Counted from the stretch's first letter, positions 1 to 9,102 are shown. The stretch: 64,000 nucleotides of DNA from Bacteroidales bacterium UBA4070 (GCA_002383485.1 DFYY01000003.1:1-64000), one strand, 5' to 3'. Notes: a model not told the origin generated them from the sequence alone. Numbers and translations are program-made.

Positions 1-45
1 ACAAGAAAATGAAAAACTCAGAATAATAAATCAAATATCAAAGTT

Positions 46-348
46 ATGGACGGTAAAACCATCTTTTTCAAAGCAAGCGGCTGGATCTTCGGATTCGTTG
101 TCTTTGTAATCGGAGTCATTAATGCCTTCTGGGGCAATGATCCGATATTCGGGGCTGCAATTGTACTGATGTCATTTGTCTTTATCCCTCCCACAGGAGA
201 ACTATTCAGAAGAATTACCGGTTTCGGGATACCCATGGCCGTAAAGATCATACTGGGTGTTCTGATACTGTGGGCGGCTCTGGGAGTAGGCGAGCTGTTT
301 GATAAAACGAATATGATGCTGACTGACATGAAGCAACTTTTACAGTAA
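46..348 (+). CDS. small three-helix membrane protein, function unknown
   Basis: A 100-residue protein with three likely membrane helices (about residues 11-27, 32-50 and 64-84) joined by short loops and a short polar C-terminus. No catalytic motif is visible and I do not recognise a family. The ATG follows an A/T-rich leader without a Shine-Dalgarno sequence, which is normal for Bacteroidota. About 125 bases separate it from the deformylase gene, so the two are probably not tightly coupled. The composition (alternating hydrophobic blocks with sensible turns) argues for a real gene, but the role is open. Confidence 0.7.
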   Translation: MDGKTIFFKASGWIFGFVVFVIGVINAFWGNDPIFGAAIVLMSFVFIPPTGELFRRITGFGIPMAVKIILGVLILWAALGVGELFDKTNMMLTDMKQLLQ

Positions 349-474
349 TTTTAACAGCGGGGTGAACTTTAACGGTTACGGTCCGGCAATCGCGGAGCAG
401 GAGCAGACAAACCATTGTTACAAAAAGGCCACTGCTGTAACAGCGTATAGTTCACTTCAACCAAAACAGAAACC

Positions 475-960
475 ATGAAGAAACTTGAAGATCTTTTGCT
501 TTTAGGGAATCCGATGCTTTATGAGAAGAGCGCGCCTGTTCTTGAGAACGAGCTCCCGCTTCTCATGGGATGGGTTGTTGACCTTCACAATGTGATGGAG
601 GAGATGAGGGCGAGGTACGGTTTCGGCAGGGGTATTGCCGCGCCGCAGCTCGGTATCGTGAAAAGGCTGATCTACATAAATATTGACATGCCGACAATAA
701 TCATCAATCCGGAGATCACCGGGGCAGACAGTGAGATGTTTGAAGTATGGGACGACTGCATGTGCCTGCCGAATCTCCTTGTGAAGGTGAAGCGTCACAG
801 GAGCCTCACGCTGAGATACCTCGATGAGAACTGGATGGAGCAGGAATGGCATGTTGAGGATGACATCGCGGAGCTGGTGCAGCACGAATATGACCACCTC
901 GACGGGATCCTGTGTACAATGCGCGCCATCGACGGGAAGTCATTCAAATGGCGGACCTGA
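475..960 (+). CDS. def: peptide deformylase, variant motif II
   Basis: Removes the formyl group from nascent N-terminal formyl-methionine in the cytosol. At 161 residues it has the expected size. All three motifs are recognisable: motif I GIAAPQ at 53-58, motif II around 95-99 (CMCLP), and the metal-binding helix HEYDH at 137-141. Motif II is not the usual EGCLS: the glutamate-glycine is replaced by Cys-Met, though the metal-ligand cysteine (Cys97) is kept. This places it in a divergent deformylase branch rather than the main Def type, and its substrate could differ. A heptamer repeat begins five bases after the stop. Confidence 0.85.
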   Translation: MKKLEDLLLLGNPMLYEKSAPVLENELPLLMGWVVDLHNVMEEMRARYGFGRGIAAPQLGIVKRLIYINIDMPTIIINPEITGADSEMFEVWDDCMCLPNLLVKVKRHRSLTLRYLDENWMEQEWHVEDDIAELVQHEYDHLDGILCTMRAIDGKSFKWRT

Positions 961-965
961 GGAAT

Positions 966-993
966 TGCGATGTGCGATATGCGAGTTGCGAAT
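966..993. repeat. four tandem copies of heptamer TGCGANN
   Basis: Four consecutive 7-base units share TGCGA and differ in the last two bases (TG, TA, GT, AT). The array starts five bases after the deformylase stop codon. It may be a slippage-generated microsatellite or a fragment of a dispersed intergenic repeat; nothing in the window shows a function. Confidence 0.75.
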
Positions 994-1071
994 GGTCGTA
1001 TTCATTAAGAATTGTATACGGCAGGCGACACAACCCACCCGCCCGCCTGGTCCGGGGGCTGCATGACTATA

Positions 1072-1180
1072 CAATTCATGACCCACTACGAGGGCCTTAA
1101 TTCTCTGTTCCATTGTTCTGCAATTCCTGACCCCTTGCGAGGGTCTTAATTCTCTATATTTCATTCTTCTGCAATTCTTT
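1072..1180. repeat. imperfect tandem repeat, two units of about 50 bases plus a partial third
   Basis: Unit one is 1072-1120 and unit two 1121-1171. Both start CAATTC, then TGACCC, then GAGGG(C/T)CTTAATTCTCT, and end in TTCTG. A third unit begins at 1172 with CAATTC and then diverges. The units differ by substitutions and a 2-base length change, so this is an old duplication. It lies about 80 bases upstream of the next gene. Confidence 0.75.
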
Positions 1181-1260
1181 AAGCTCTACGAACTTTCATT
1201 GTCAACACTATCGCCTCACGGCAATAATGGTTATCTTTGGTTCCTCAACAAAAAACAGAT

Positions 1261-1929
1261 ATGGTCACAAGAACAGCTACAGTCATTGGCGCCACCGGCC
1301 TGATAGGAAGTCACCTGGTTGAACTCCTTTCCGGTGATAAACATTTTACCAGGGTCAGGATAATCGCAAGGCGAATGCCTGACAAAGTGCCGCAGGGTGC
1401 CGAAGTAAGGGTCATCGACTTTGAGGATCCCGTTGCATTCAGATCCGCTGTTGAGGGCAGTGATGCACTCTTCTGCGCCGTTGGCACCACCAGGAAAAAG
1501 GTAAAGGGCAACATGGAAGCCTACCGGAAAGTTGACCATGACATACCGGTGAATGCAGCACGTCACTGCCACGAGTCGGGTTGCGGCCGGTACCTGATGG
1601 TATCAGCGGTTGGCGCATCATCAAAAACCGGCAACTTCTACCTGAAGTTCAAGGGCGATGCCGAGGATGCCATTGCCGCCTCAGGAATACCGTCAGTCTC
1701 CATCTTCCGCCCCTCGATGCTGATGGGGAAGAGAAACGAGTCGCGTCCGGCCGAGGATTTCGCCAGGATCCTTTCATCCCCCCTCTCCTTTCTATTCCCG
1801 GCGAAATACAGGCCTATCAAAGGACTTGATGTGGCAAAGGCGATGGTGGCAGCCGCGAAGTCAGAAGAAAAGGGATTCAGGATTTACCACTACACTGAGA
1901 TGATAAACCTCATACGGAAGCAGCTCTAA
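1261..1929 (+). CDS. NAD(P)-binding Rossmann oxidoreductase (NmrA/TIP30-like)
   Basis: A 222-residue atypical short-chain dehydrogenase. The dinucleotide-binding loop GATGLIG sits at residues 10-16, directly after the first strand, and a VSAVGASS segment with a following Tyr/Lys-rich stretch near the middle matches the active-site region of NAD(P)H-binding TIP30/HTATIP2-like proteins. The ATG at 1261 is preferred: an in-frame TTG at 1237 would add only eight polar residues ahead of the first strand. Substrate unknown. It is transcribed in the same direction as the next acetyltransferase, 41 bases away. Confidence 0.8.
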   Translation: MVTRTATVIGATGLIGSHLVELLSGDKHFTRVRIIARRMPDKVPQGAEVRVIDFEDPVAFRSAVEGSDALFCAVGTTRKKVKGNMEAYRKVDHDIPVNAARHCHESGCGRYLMVSAVGASSKTGNFYLKFKGDAEDAIAASGIPSVSIFRPSMLMGKRNESRPAEDFARILSSPLSFLFPAKYRPIKGLDVAKAMVAAAKSEEKGFRIYHYTEMINLIRKQL

Positions 1930-1970
1930 AGGAGCAATGGTGTCCGGAAGAAATAACAATAATTAAACCC

Positions 1971-2477
1971 ATGATATCAGGCCATATTCAGTATCCAACA
2001 AACGGTTACACCATCAGGGAAGCCACAGAGGAGGATTTCCCGGCCATCCTGTCGCTCATCAAGGAGCTTGCAGAGTATGAGCGTTCTCCGGATGCGGTGA
2101 CAAACAGTGTTGAACAGATGAAGCGCGAAAAGGAACATTTCAGTTGCTTCGTAGCAGAGCTGCCTGACGGTACAATAGCCGGCATGGCGCTCTTTTTTAC
2201 AGCCTACTTCACCTGGGTTGGCAAATCGATCTACCTTGAGGATATAATCGTCAGCAAGGCCTACAGACAGCTTGGCATTGGCATGGCCCTGATAAAGAGG
2301 GTGATCCGGAGGGCACAGGATGAAGGGTGCAAGCGGGTCCGCTGGCAGGTGCTCGAATGGAATGAGCCAGCCATCAGCTTTTACAAAAAATGCGGCGCTG
2401 AGATAAGCGGCGACTGGCTTAATTGCACATTTGACGAAGAAGGAATCTTTCGTTTCAATGAGATGGCAGGTACCTGA
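1971..2477 (+). CDS. GNAT family N-acetyltransferase (diamine acetyltransferase-like)
   Basis: A 168-residue GCN5-related acetyltransferase that transfers acetyl from acetyl-CoA to an amine. The acetyl-CoA loop RQLGIGMAL is at about 99-107, followed by the helix with KRVRWQVLEW and the FYKKCGAE C-terminal signature. The order and spacing resemble spermidine/spermine (SSAT-like) and thialysine acetyltransferases, so a polyamine or amino-acid-type amine is the likely substrate; this is inference from similarity. A clear terminator follows at 2506-2535, making this the end of its transcription unit. Confidence 0.85.
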   Translation: MISGHIQYPTNGYTIREATEEDFPAILSLIKELAEYERSPDAVTNSVEQMKREKEHFSCFVAELPDGTIAGMALFFTAYFTWVGKSIYLEDIIVSKAYRQLGIGMALIKRVIRRAQDEGCKRVRWQVLEWNEPAISFYKKCGAEISGDWLNCTFDEEGIFRFNEMAGT

Positions 2478-2505
2478 CCGTTTTTGGGTGCGGGACTATA
2501 CACAT

Positions 2506-2535
2506 ATCCCGGGCTCACTGACCCGGGATTTTTGT
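2506..2535 (+). terminator. Rho-independent terminator
   Basis: A perfect 8-base stem, ATCCCGGG (2506-2513) and CCCGGGAT (2522-2529), with the 8-base loop CTCACTGA, is followed by TTTTG. It lies 28 bases after the acetyltransferase stop codon and upstream of an independent membrane-protein gene. Confidence 0.85.
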
Positions 2536-2629
2536 TATAAGGGATAATTGTAGTAAATTAACGGTTCGAAGTATGCCGGCGCCACTTCGCACCAGGGGAT
2601 TGACAGCTTCAAATGAGCAAATTAATTAT

Positions 2630-3271
2630 ATGGCAATTAAACGAGATCATTCGGCACAGATTCACTCATATCTTTCTCTCCGCAAAGCAGTGGGGTGGAT
2701 AGGGATTCTGCTGCCTTTTGTCCTTGTGCTGGGTCATCTTATCATTTTCAGCGGCGATAAGCCGCTCAACAACATGAGTGTCTATTACCACACAGGGATG
2801 CGCGACCTGTTCGTCGGCTCCCTCTGCGCGATAGCCCTCTTCCTCTTCTTTTACAAGGGTTATGACAGGTGGGATGACATCTCCGCAAACCTCGCTGGAC
2901 TCTTTGCTCTCGGGGTCGCCTTCTTCCCGACGGTGGAGGATGGTCCCTGGGACTGGATAGCGAAGGTTCATTTTTACAGTGCCGGTTGTTTCCTCGTAAT
3001 ATTGGCTCTGATCTCAAGCTTCCTATTTACGCGCGGCGAAGTTCATCCCACGGATATGAAAAGAAGAAGGAACCTTGTCTACCATGCATGCGGCATAATT
3101 ATGCTCCTCTCCCTTGCTGCAATAGTGGTTTTCTTCCTCTTTTTCGAAGGAATAAACTCTGAATCTGGATTTGTTTTGATTGCCGAGACTGTTACACTTG
3201 TTGCCTTCGGCATCTCGTGGCTTACCAAGGGAGGAACATTCTATCCTGATAAACCAAAAAAGAGAGTATAA
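2630..3271 (+). CDS. multi-pass membrane protein (DUF998-like), function unknown
   Basis: About 213 residues with six predicted membrane helices. A YYHTGMRDLFVG segment follows the first helix and a conserved-looking AFGISWLTKG stretch lies near the end; I associate this layout with the DUF998/Frag1-like group of uncharacterised membrane proteins, with moderate confidence. The ATG at 2630 is chosen because the family pattern starts just before the first helix; an in-frame ATG at 2573 would add 19 residues of unremarkable sequence. Its TAA stop shares a base with the start of the DUF2007 gene (TAATG), so the two are translationally coupled. Confidence 0.65.
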   Translation: MAIKRDHSAQIHSYLSLRKAVGWIGILLPFVLVLGHLIIFSGDKPLNNMSVYYHTGMRDLFVGSLCAIALFLFFYKGYDRWDDISANLAGLFALGVAFFPTVEDGPWDWIAKVHFYSAGCFLVILALISSFLFTRGEVHPTDMKRRRNLVYHACGIIMLLSLAAIVVFFLFFEGINSESGFVLIAETVTLVAFGISWLTKGGTFYPDKPKKRV

Positions 3272-3513
3272 TGGAAAAAGAAGCAAATCTTGTTAAGGTA
3301 TTTACAGGTCCGGAGCCCACTGCCCTGCTCCTGATGAAGAGGCTTGAGGAGACCGGGATCGAATCCCTGATCAAAAATGACTCCGGGCTGGGTTATCTTG
3401 GCGCTGTGCCGGCGGTAATCGATCTCTATATCTTTGAAGAGGACCTTGAGAAGGCAAGGCCTCTGTTAGAGGAGATGAATGAACAGCAGGAGCCGGAAGA
3501 ACCAGAAGCTTGA
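3271..3513 (+). CDS. DUF2007 domain protein (putative signal-transducing protein)
   Basis: An 80-residue soluble protein. It begins LVKVFTGPEPTALLLMKRLEE and has the pattern of DUF2007: a short alpha/beta domain with a strand, a helix that spans two membrane-proximal sequences, a middle loop DSGLGYLG, then VDLYIFEEDLEKA. DUF2007 resembles PII-like folds and is described as possibly signal-transducing, without a proven role. The acidic tail (QEPEEPEA) is typical. Its start overlaps the upstream membrane-protein stop by one base, suggesting a membrane-associated partner. Confidence 0.75.
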   Translation: MEKEANLVKVFTGPEPTALLLMKRLEETGIESLIKNDSGLGYLGAVPAVIDLYIFEEDLEKARPLLEEMNEQQEPEEPEA

Positions 3514-3535
3514 TCAAATTACAATTCCACAGAAT

Positions 3536-5203
3536 ATGAAGAGACTTAGCATATGCCTTACGGCAATTGCCATGACGGCCATTGCCGTTTCATGCAACAA
3601 TTCAAAACAACAAGCTGATATGATTATTACAAATGCCAGGATCTGGACTGGGAATGCTGAGCAACCCTACGCCGAAGCGATGGCTGTCTCGGGGGACAAA
3701 ATAACTGCCGTTGGCAGCAAGAGTGAGGTGATGAAGCACGGGTCCGGCGAAGGCACAGTGATCGACCTCGGCGGCAGGTTTGTTGCCCCGGGATTCATTG
3801 ATTCACATGTTCATATGCTGCAGGGTGGATCAAACCTTGCCTCCGTGCAGCTGAGGGATGCTTCCACACCTGAGGAGTTCATCAGACGCATTAAGGAATA
3901 TGCTGCAACCCTGAAGCCCGGGACATGGATACTCGGGGGCGACTGGGATGGTATGGGCTGGGAGAATCTTCCACAAAGAAACTGGATTGACTCCGTCACC
4001 CCTGACAACCCGGTCTTTGTGTCGCGGCTTGACGGACACATGGCACTTGCAAACTCACTGGCCATGAAGCTGGCCGGCATCGACAGTAAAGCGAAGGATG
4101 TCTCAGGCGGATCAATTGAGCGGGACGGACGGGGTGAACCGACGGGCATTTTCAAGGATAATGCAATGGATCTTATATCTGTTAAAATCCCCGAACAGTC
4201 AGAGGAGGAAGTTAACCGGGCACTGATGGCAGCAATGAATTACCTTGCTTCCAACGGGGTAACATCAGTGCATGCAGTTGATGCTGCAGCTTATGCTGAT
4301 GCCCTTGAAAGAGTGCGTGCGAGGGGGGAACAGATAACACGCATCTATTACCTTCAGACCATCAGCAGGTGGAAGGATATGAAGGAGCAGGTTGAACGCG
4401 AGGGCAATGGTGACAGGTGGCTCCGCACCGGCGGTGTAAAGGGCTTCGTTGACGGTTCTCTGGGATCGCACACTGCGGCATTCATTGAACCGTATACTGA
4501 CCTGCAGACTGATACAGGCCTCTTCGTGAACAGCGAGGAGGATCTCCTGAACTGGATAATGGAGTCCGACAAGGCCGGACTGCAGGTGGTTATCCATGCA
4601 ATTGGCGACAGGGCAATCAATTTCCTGCTGAATGCTTATGAGAAGACGGCTTCCGTTAACGGGGAGCGTGACAGGCGGTTCAGGATCGAACACTCGCAGC
4701 ATATTGCCCCCGCGGATATTGAACGGTACGGGCAGCTGAAGGTGATAGCAAGTATGCAGCCGTATCATGCAATAGACGACGGCCGGTGGGCTGAAAAGTA
4801 CATCGGTCCGGATCGGGTGAAGACTACCTATGCATTCAGGTCGCTGCTCGACAGCGGAGCCACGCTAGCTTTCGGGAGCGACTGGTTCGTGGCCCCGGCC
4901 ACACCACTGGAAGGAATATATGCTGCAGTCACGCGCAGGACCCTTGACGGGAAGAATCCGGATGGTTGGGTGCCAGAGCAGAAGATCACCGTTGAGGAGG
5001 CACTGAAAGCATATACGATAAATGCCGCATATGCCTCACTCGAAGAGGATCTGAAAGGCTCACTTGAGCCCGGTAAACTGGCTGACTTCGTTGTGCTTGA
5101 CCGTGACATCACCGCCATTGACCCTGTGGAGATATGGAATGTGAAGGCACTGCAGACCTGGGTTGGCGGGAAAAAGGTGTTTGACCGGACGGAAGCACAA
5201 TAA
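3536..5203 (+). CDS. exported amidohydrolase (YtcJ-like), lipoprotein
   Basis: A 555-residue metal-dependent hydrolase of the Amidohydro_3/YtcJ group. The leader ends at a lipobox with Cys20 (IAVSC), so the mature protein is lipid-anchored. HVH at 91-93, after APGFIDS, is the first metal site; EHSQH in the middle and a late SDWFV provide further metal ligands. YtcJ-like enzymes act on amides or cyclic amides, and the substrate here is unknown. The ATG at 3536 is chosen because it starts the signal peptide; an earlier in-frame ATG at 3479 lies inside the DUF2007 gene. The next gene follows after 14 bases. Confidence 0.88.
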   Translation: MKRLSICLTAIAMTAIAVSCNNSKQQADMIITNARIWTGNAEQPYAEAMAVSGDKITAVGSKSEVMKHGSGEGTVIDLGGRFVAPGFIDSHVHMLQGGSNLASVQLRDASTPEEFIRRIKEYAATLKPGTWILGGDWDGMGWENLPQRNWIDSVTPDNPVFVSRLDGHMALANSLAMKLAGIDSKAKDVSGGSIERDGRGEPTGIFKDNAMDLISVKIPEQSEEEVNRALMAAMNYLASNGVTSVHAVDAAAYADALERVRARGEQITRIYYLQTISRWKDMKEQVEREGNGDRWLRTGGVKGFVDGSLGSHTAAFIEPYTDLQTDTGLFVNSEEDLLNWIMESDKAGLQVVIHAIGDRAINFLLNAYEKTASVNGERDRRFRIEHSQHIAPADIERYGQLKVIASMQPYHAIDDGRWAEKYIGPDRVKTTYAFRSLLDSGATLAFGSDWFVAPATPLEGIYAAVTRRTLDGKNPDGWVPEQKITVEEALKAYTINAAYASLEEDLKGSLEPGKLADFVVLDRDITAIDPVEIWNVKALQTWVGGKKVFDRTEAQ

Positions 5204-5217
5204 CCGGGACGTGCGTT

Positions 5218-6381
5218 ATGATTAACAGACAACTTATCAGGAGAGTGACTGTGGCGATGTTGCTGCTGACTGTCCTGAATTGTAAGAACACAGATGCTCA
5301 GATGATGAGAGCAAGAGACTACGGAATAGAGATCGGCATACTGCATACTGGCAGTTATAATGCCATAACTGATGTGCCCGGCGTAAAGGTGGGACAGGTA
5401 ACACTGAAGGAGGGCGACTCAGTAAGAACAGGAGTCACAGCAATCGTGCCCCATGACGGAAACATATTCCAGCTGAAGGTACCGGCGGGGATCTTCGTGG
5501 GTAACGGGTTTGGCAAACTGGCCGGATACACGCAGGTGGAAGAGCTGGGCAACCTGGAGACCCCGGTGGTGCTGACCAACACGCTGAGTGTGTCAACAGC
5601 CGTGGCTGCGGTAATAGAGCATACCCTCTCGCAGCCCGGTAATGAGGGGGTGACGAGTGTCAATGCGGTTGTTGGTGAAACCAATGACGCCAGGATAAAT
5701 GATATCAGGGGAAGGCATATTACCACGGAGCATGTCCTGGAGGCTATCAGGAAGGCAGCCGGAGGACCGGTTGCAGAGGGCAGTGTCGGTGCCGGCACCG
5801 GCACTGTCTGCTTCGGTTTTAAGGGAGGGATAGGCACATCGTCGCGTGTGCTGCCAGACAAGAGAGGAGGTTATACCGTAGGTGTGCTCGTTCAGACAAA
5901 CTACGGAGGGATCCTTCAGATCAACGGAGTGCCCGTCGGGCAGGAGCTTGGGCGTTACAGCTTCAGGACCACAGTGAACGAATACAAGGAAGACGGGTCA
6001 TGCATGATTGTGGTCATGACTGATGCCCCGCTGACGTCAAGGAACCTGAAGAGGCTTGCATCCAGGGCTTTTGCCGGTATGATGCGGACGGGAGCATCGG
6101 GATCCAACGGCAGCGGAGATTACATAATTGCCGTATCTACGGCCGAGGATCTGCATATCCCCTACTCCAGCGAATCTATGTACGAGGAGTGGCGGGAGAT
6201 CAGGAATGATGAGATGGATCTGCTTTTCCAGGCTGTTGCCGAGGCAACCGAGGAGGCCATCATCAACTCGCTCTTTGCCGCCGAGACGACGAAGGCCAGG
6301 AACGGCATGACAGTAGAGGCGCTGCCTGTTGAAAAGACGCTGGAAATACTCCGGAAATACAACAGGCTAAAGGATAGATGA
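5218..6381 (+). CDS. P1 family (DmpA-type) peptidase, exported
   Basis: A 387-residue member of the DmpA/BapA family: N-terminal nucleophile aminopeptidases that mature by self-cleavage and release N-terminal (often D- or beta-) residues. It starts with a leader having Cys22 in VLNC, so it may be a lipoprotein. Family landmarks are the ITDVPGVKVGQVT start of the core, VVGETND at about 151-157, and the glycine-rich block GAGTG...GGIGTSS at about 191-209 that holds the self-processing region. It sits 14 bases after the amidohydrolase gene in the same direction, so the two could process peptides or amides together outside the cytoplasm. Confidence 0.88.
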   Translation: MINRQLIRRVTVAMLLLTVLNCKNTDAQMMRARDYGIEIGILHTGSYNAITDVPGVKVGQVTLKEGDSVRTGVTAIVPHDGNIFQLKVPAGIFVGNGFGKLAGYTQVEELGNLETPVVLTNTLSVSTAVAAVIEHTLSQPGNEGVTSVNAVVGETNDARINDIRGRHITTEHVLEAIRKAAGGPVAEGSVGAGTGTVCFGFKGGIGTSSRVLPDKRGGYTVGVLVQTNYGGILQINGVPVGQELGRYSFRTTVNEYKEDGSCMIVVMTDAPLTSRNLKRLASRAFAGMMRTGASGSNGSGDYIIAVSTAEDLHIPYSSESMYEEWREIRNDEMDLLFQAVAEATEEAIINSLFAAETTKARNGMTVEALPVEKTLEILRKYNRLKDR

Positions 6382-6500
6382 GCTCACAGCCGAACTCAGG
6401 GCAGATGAGCCCGGCAGGCGCTCCTTGTCATGAAGAGAGACAGTATTGATACACGAAATGTATCGTTCTGGCCGTGGTCAGGCAAAATAGATTTTATTAC

Positions 6501-6508
6501 TATTTTTG
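6501..6508 (+). promoter_or_regulatory. possible Bacteroidota -7 box (TATTTTTG)
   Basis: A perfect match to TAnnTTTG, but it ends only four bases before the antiporter ATG and has no clear -33 TTTG, so transcription would be nearly leaderless. Weak candidate. Confidence 0.2.
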
Positions 6509-6512
6509 CGGT

Positions 6513-7469
6513 ATGACACTTCAGATACTTCTTTTGCTGGCAGGTCTGGCGTTACTGATTGCCGGAGCTGAATGGCTGGTTAGCGGTGCCTCATCACTTG
6601 CAAGGAAATTTAAAATTTCTGATCTTACAATAGGTTTGACCGTGGTTGCCTTCGGCACCTCGGCGCCTGAACTGGTTGTAAACCTCTTTGCCTCGGCAAC
6701 GGATCACCAGGATATTTTCTTCGGGAACATCCTGGGAAGCAACAACTTCAATCTTTTCATCATACTTGGACTTGCAGGTGTATTACTGCCGCTCAAGGTG
6801 CAGGTCAGTACCGTCTGGAAGGAGATTCCGATGTCATTTGCGGCGCTTGTTATCTTTTACATTATGGTGCACATCCCGTCACCCAATGGCGGCATGATGC
6901 TCGGAAGGATTGACGGATTCATACTGCTCGGATTGTTTGGATTGTTTCAGTACTACATCTACAGGCAGATCAAGGAATACACGCCTCCAGAGGCCGAACA
7001 TAAGCCTACCGGCCCTCTTTTTAAGATGATAGCTTTTATCATTCTCGGGCTTGCAGGACTGGTTCTGGGAGGAAAGCTTGTTCTTGAAAACGCTGTACAG
7101 ATAGCCAAAGCTTTGGGAGTCAGCGAGAAGGTCATCGGGCTTACAATCATTGCGGCGGGAACTTCTCTGCCGGAGCTGGCTACTTCCGTTGTAGCCGCAT
7201 TCAGGAAGAATGCCGATATTGCCGTTGGTAACATAGTTGGCTCCAACATATTCAACCTTCTGCTGATTGGGGGCGTGGTTTCTACAGTCAGTCCGATCAG
7301 ATACAATCCGATATTTGACATCGACTTTTATATTCTTGCCGCAGGCACGGTTGTCCTCTTCATAAACCTGATAGCCTGGAAGAAACACAGGCTTGACAGG
7401 TGGGAAGCAGCACTTCTGCTTACCTTCTATGTCGGGTACACCATCTACCTGATTTCGAAACAGGGATAG
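6513..7469 (+). CDS. calcium/sodium antiporter, CaCA family (YrbG-like)
   Basis: A 318-residue inner-membrane cation exchanger with ten expected helices. The two inverted alpha repeats are visible: GTSAPEL at 48-54 with GNILGSNNFN at 71-80 in the first half, and GTSLPEL with GNIVGSNIFN in the second. These carry the acidic residues that coordinate cations. The ATG at 6513 starts directly at the first helix; an upstream in-frame GTG at 6474 would add an aromatic-rich tail that I reject. It likely exports Ca2+ in exchange for Na+, although cation choice cannot be read from the sequence. It converges on the minus-strand beta-helix gene. Confidence 0.9.
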   Translation: MTLQILLLLAGLALLIAGAEWLVSGASSLARKFKISDLTIGLTVVAFGTSAPELVVNLFASATDHQDIFFGNILGSNNFNLFIILGLAGVLLPLKVQVSTVWKEIPMSFAALVIFYIMVHIPSPNGGMMLGRIDGFILLGLFGLFQYYIYRQIKEYTPPEAEHKPTGPLFKMIAFIILGLAGLVLGGKLVLENAVQIAKALGVSEKVIGLTIIAAGTSLPELATSVVAAFRKNADIAVGNIVGSNIFNLLLIGGVVSTVSPIRYNPIFDIDFYILAAGTVVLFINLIAWKKHRLDRWEAALLLTFYVGYTIYLISKQG

Positions 7470-7557
7470 AGCAGGTGGCGGGCGGAGCCGGATCGGACAT
7501 AATCGGTTCAACCGGCGGTAAGTTCCGTCAGCACGTCATTATTTTCAGAAGTGGATT

Positions 7558-9033
7558 TCAGAATGCCTGAGGGTATGCGCCTACATACGGCCGGGCATTT
7601 TTCTTAAGTTTAAGCAGCGACTTTATCTCTGCCGGCAGGTTTGCGGCAGTGCTGTTGCCGGTGAACGCGGGCAGGAGCCTGAAATTCTTCAGTTCAGGGC
7701 TCATGAAGACAATGTTATCTGTCATAAGCAGGCTCATTGTCTCGAATCCCGGGTGCCTGGCAGTTATCTCTGCGGGTGATCCGAGCGCTGCAATACAGTT
7801 CTCTTCAAGGGCCGGACTCCAGAGGATAAGGGGCATCCCTTTACGATCCCCGTTCTTCACATATACGTTGTTGTCAATTGTGCTGAACTGCGGATCGCGA
7901 AGGCGGTCACACAGTATACTTCGCTGCCAGACGAAGAGGAGAGGCCTGTTCAGTGTCGCATCAGCAACCATGAGGTTATTAACGAAGATATGACCATCGC
8001 GTTCATCCACATCCGGTCCCGTGGCCGGGTGCCAGCCGAAGTGGTCTCCCACCGCGCTGCGTTCGCTGCGGCTCACGCAGGCAGTGCTGTTGACGAGGGT
8101 ATTATTGTACATCTTCGCGTCACAGCTGTTGAGAATATGGATTCCCAGCTCACAGTTGACAAACACGTTACCCACACAGAATGAAATTGTGCAGTGCTCG
8201 AGGGTGGTTCCGACGACATCCTTGCCGTGTCCAGCTTCAGGTGAGATTCCTTCAGGGTCTTTGCCATCGATCTCAAGTGCCCTGTAAGCGTACTGGGTAA
8301 ATGTGATACCCCTGATTACAGGTCCCTTGCCGTCAGAGGGCCTGCCATGGCACTCACCGGTAATACGGTGTATGGCAACGTTATAGGAAGTTATCTCTAC
8401 AAGTTTGTCCTTCGGGTCAACACCTATTTAAACCAAGCCTGTTGAGTAATCGATAAAGAAGCTGCTCTCATCCACCTCGCCCTCAAAGCCGGCTGACTGC
8501 AGAAATCTTCCATCAATGAATACCATGTCATCATTAAACCTGTGGAGGGGCGTATCTTTTCCGCTCCGGAGCCTCTGCCACCAGCTTTCCGGTGCGGAAG
8601 GAAAGAGACGGTCCCATTTCGTAACCCACAGGCCGTTCCCGAGATCCCTCCACTGGGATGCCACCTCTGATCCCTTCAATACCGGAAGTTCGTCAAGGTA
8701 AGGCTGCATTATTATGCCCTGGTTAAGGAGGAGGTCTCCCGTTCTGTAGGTGCCTCCCCGAAGAATAATGACGTCGCCGGTCACGGCTTTGGATATTGCT
8801 GTCTCAATAGTTGCGGGGGCAGTAAGAGTCTCACCCGGAGCATTTTTGTCACCGTCGGGCGCAACGTAGATTATCCTCCCGGCGTTCTGCGACACTGTCC
8901 ATAACTGCCTTACGGGCCCGTAAGGACCGCCTGATGGCTGTGCCTGTACCGTGGCCAGGGAGGCAACAATGAGTGCTGTGATTGCTGCTGTCCGGAAAAA
9001 AGCAGTTAACTTTAGTGAGCTTTCCTTGTTCAT
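7558..9033 (-). pseudogene. exported right-handed beta-helix protein with one in-frame stop
   Basis: One reading frame of 492 codons on the minus strand, interrupted only by TAA at 8428-8430 (codon 202). Translation continues in the same frame on both sides: ...DYSTGLV, stop, IGVDPKDKLVE..., where the context suggests a tyrosine codon (TAC/TAT) mutated to TAA. The N-terminus is a signal peptide ending AQ. The body has beta-helix features (GDVIILRGGTY, HCTISFCVGNV, NNTLVN), typical of secreted polysaccharide lyases and carbohydrate-binding proteins. Without readthrough the product would be a 201-residue fragment; an ATG at 8175 could restart a 205-residue C-terminal piece. A sequencing error at one base would explain it equally well. 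Confidence 0.8.
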
Positions 9034-9102
9034 ATTAGAGGGAGTTTATTTCATGAAACCGATTTCATAAAGTTATGAAACTTTTAAGTAGCTGAATACA
9101 AA

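Larger units (their letters stand above)
961..1236. other. repeat-rich intergenic gap
   Basis: This gap after the deformylase has no convincing gene but several layered repeats. TGCGANN occurs four times in tandem at 966-993. A 10-base perfect inverted repeat (GAATTGTATA at 1009-1018 against TATACAATTC at 1068-1077) brackets a G/C-rich stretch. An imperfect tandem repeat of about 50 bases lies at 1072-1171. Open frames across it follow the repeats and have no protein-like composition. Confidence 0.7.

Noticed and set aside
940..1164. Minus-strand frame across the repeats after def
   Set aside because: It is made by the repeat units themselves and begins in the deformylase end. No protein-like features.
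966..1180. Possible CRISPR-like array
   Set aside because: Units are contiguous or short, without regular unique spacers, and no cas genes are present.
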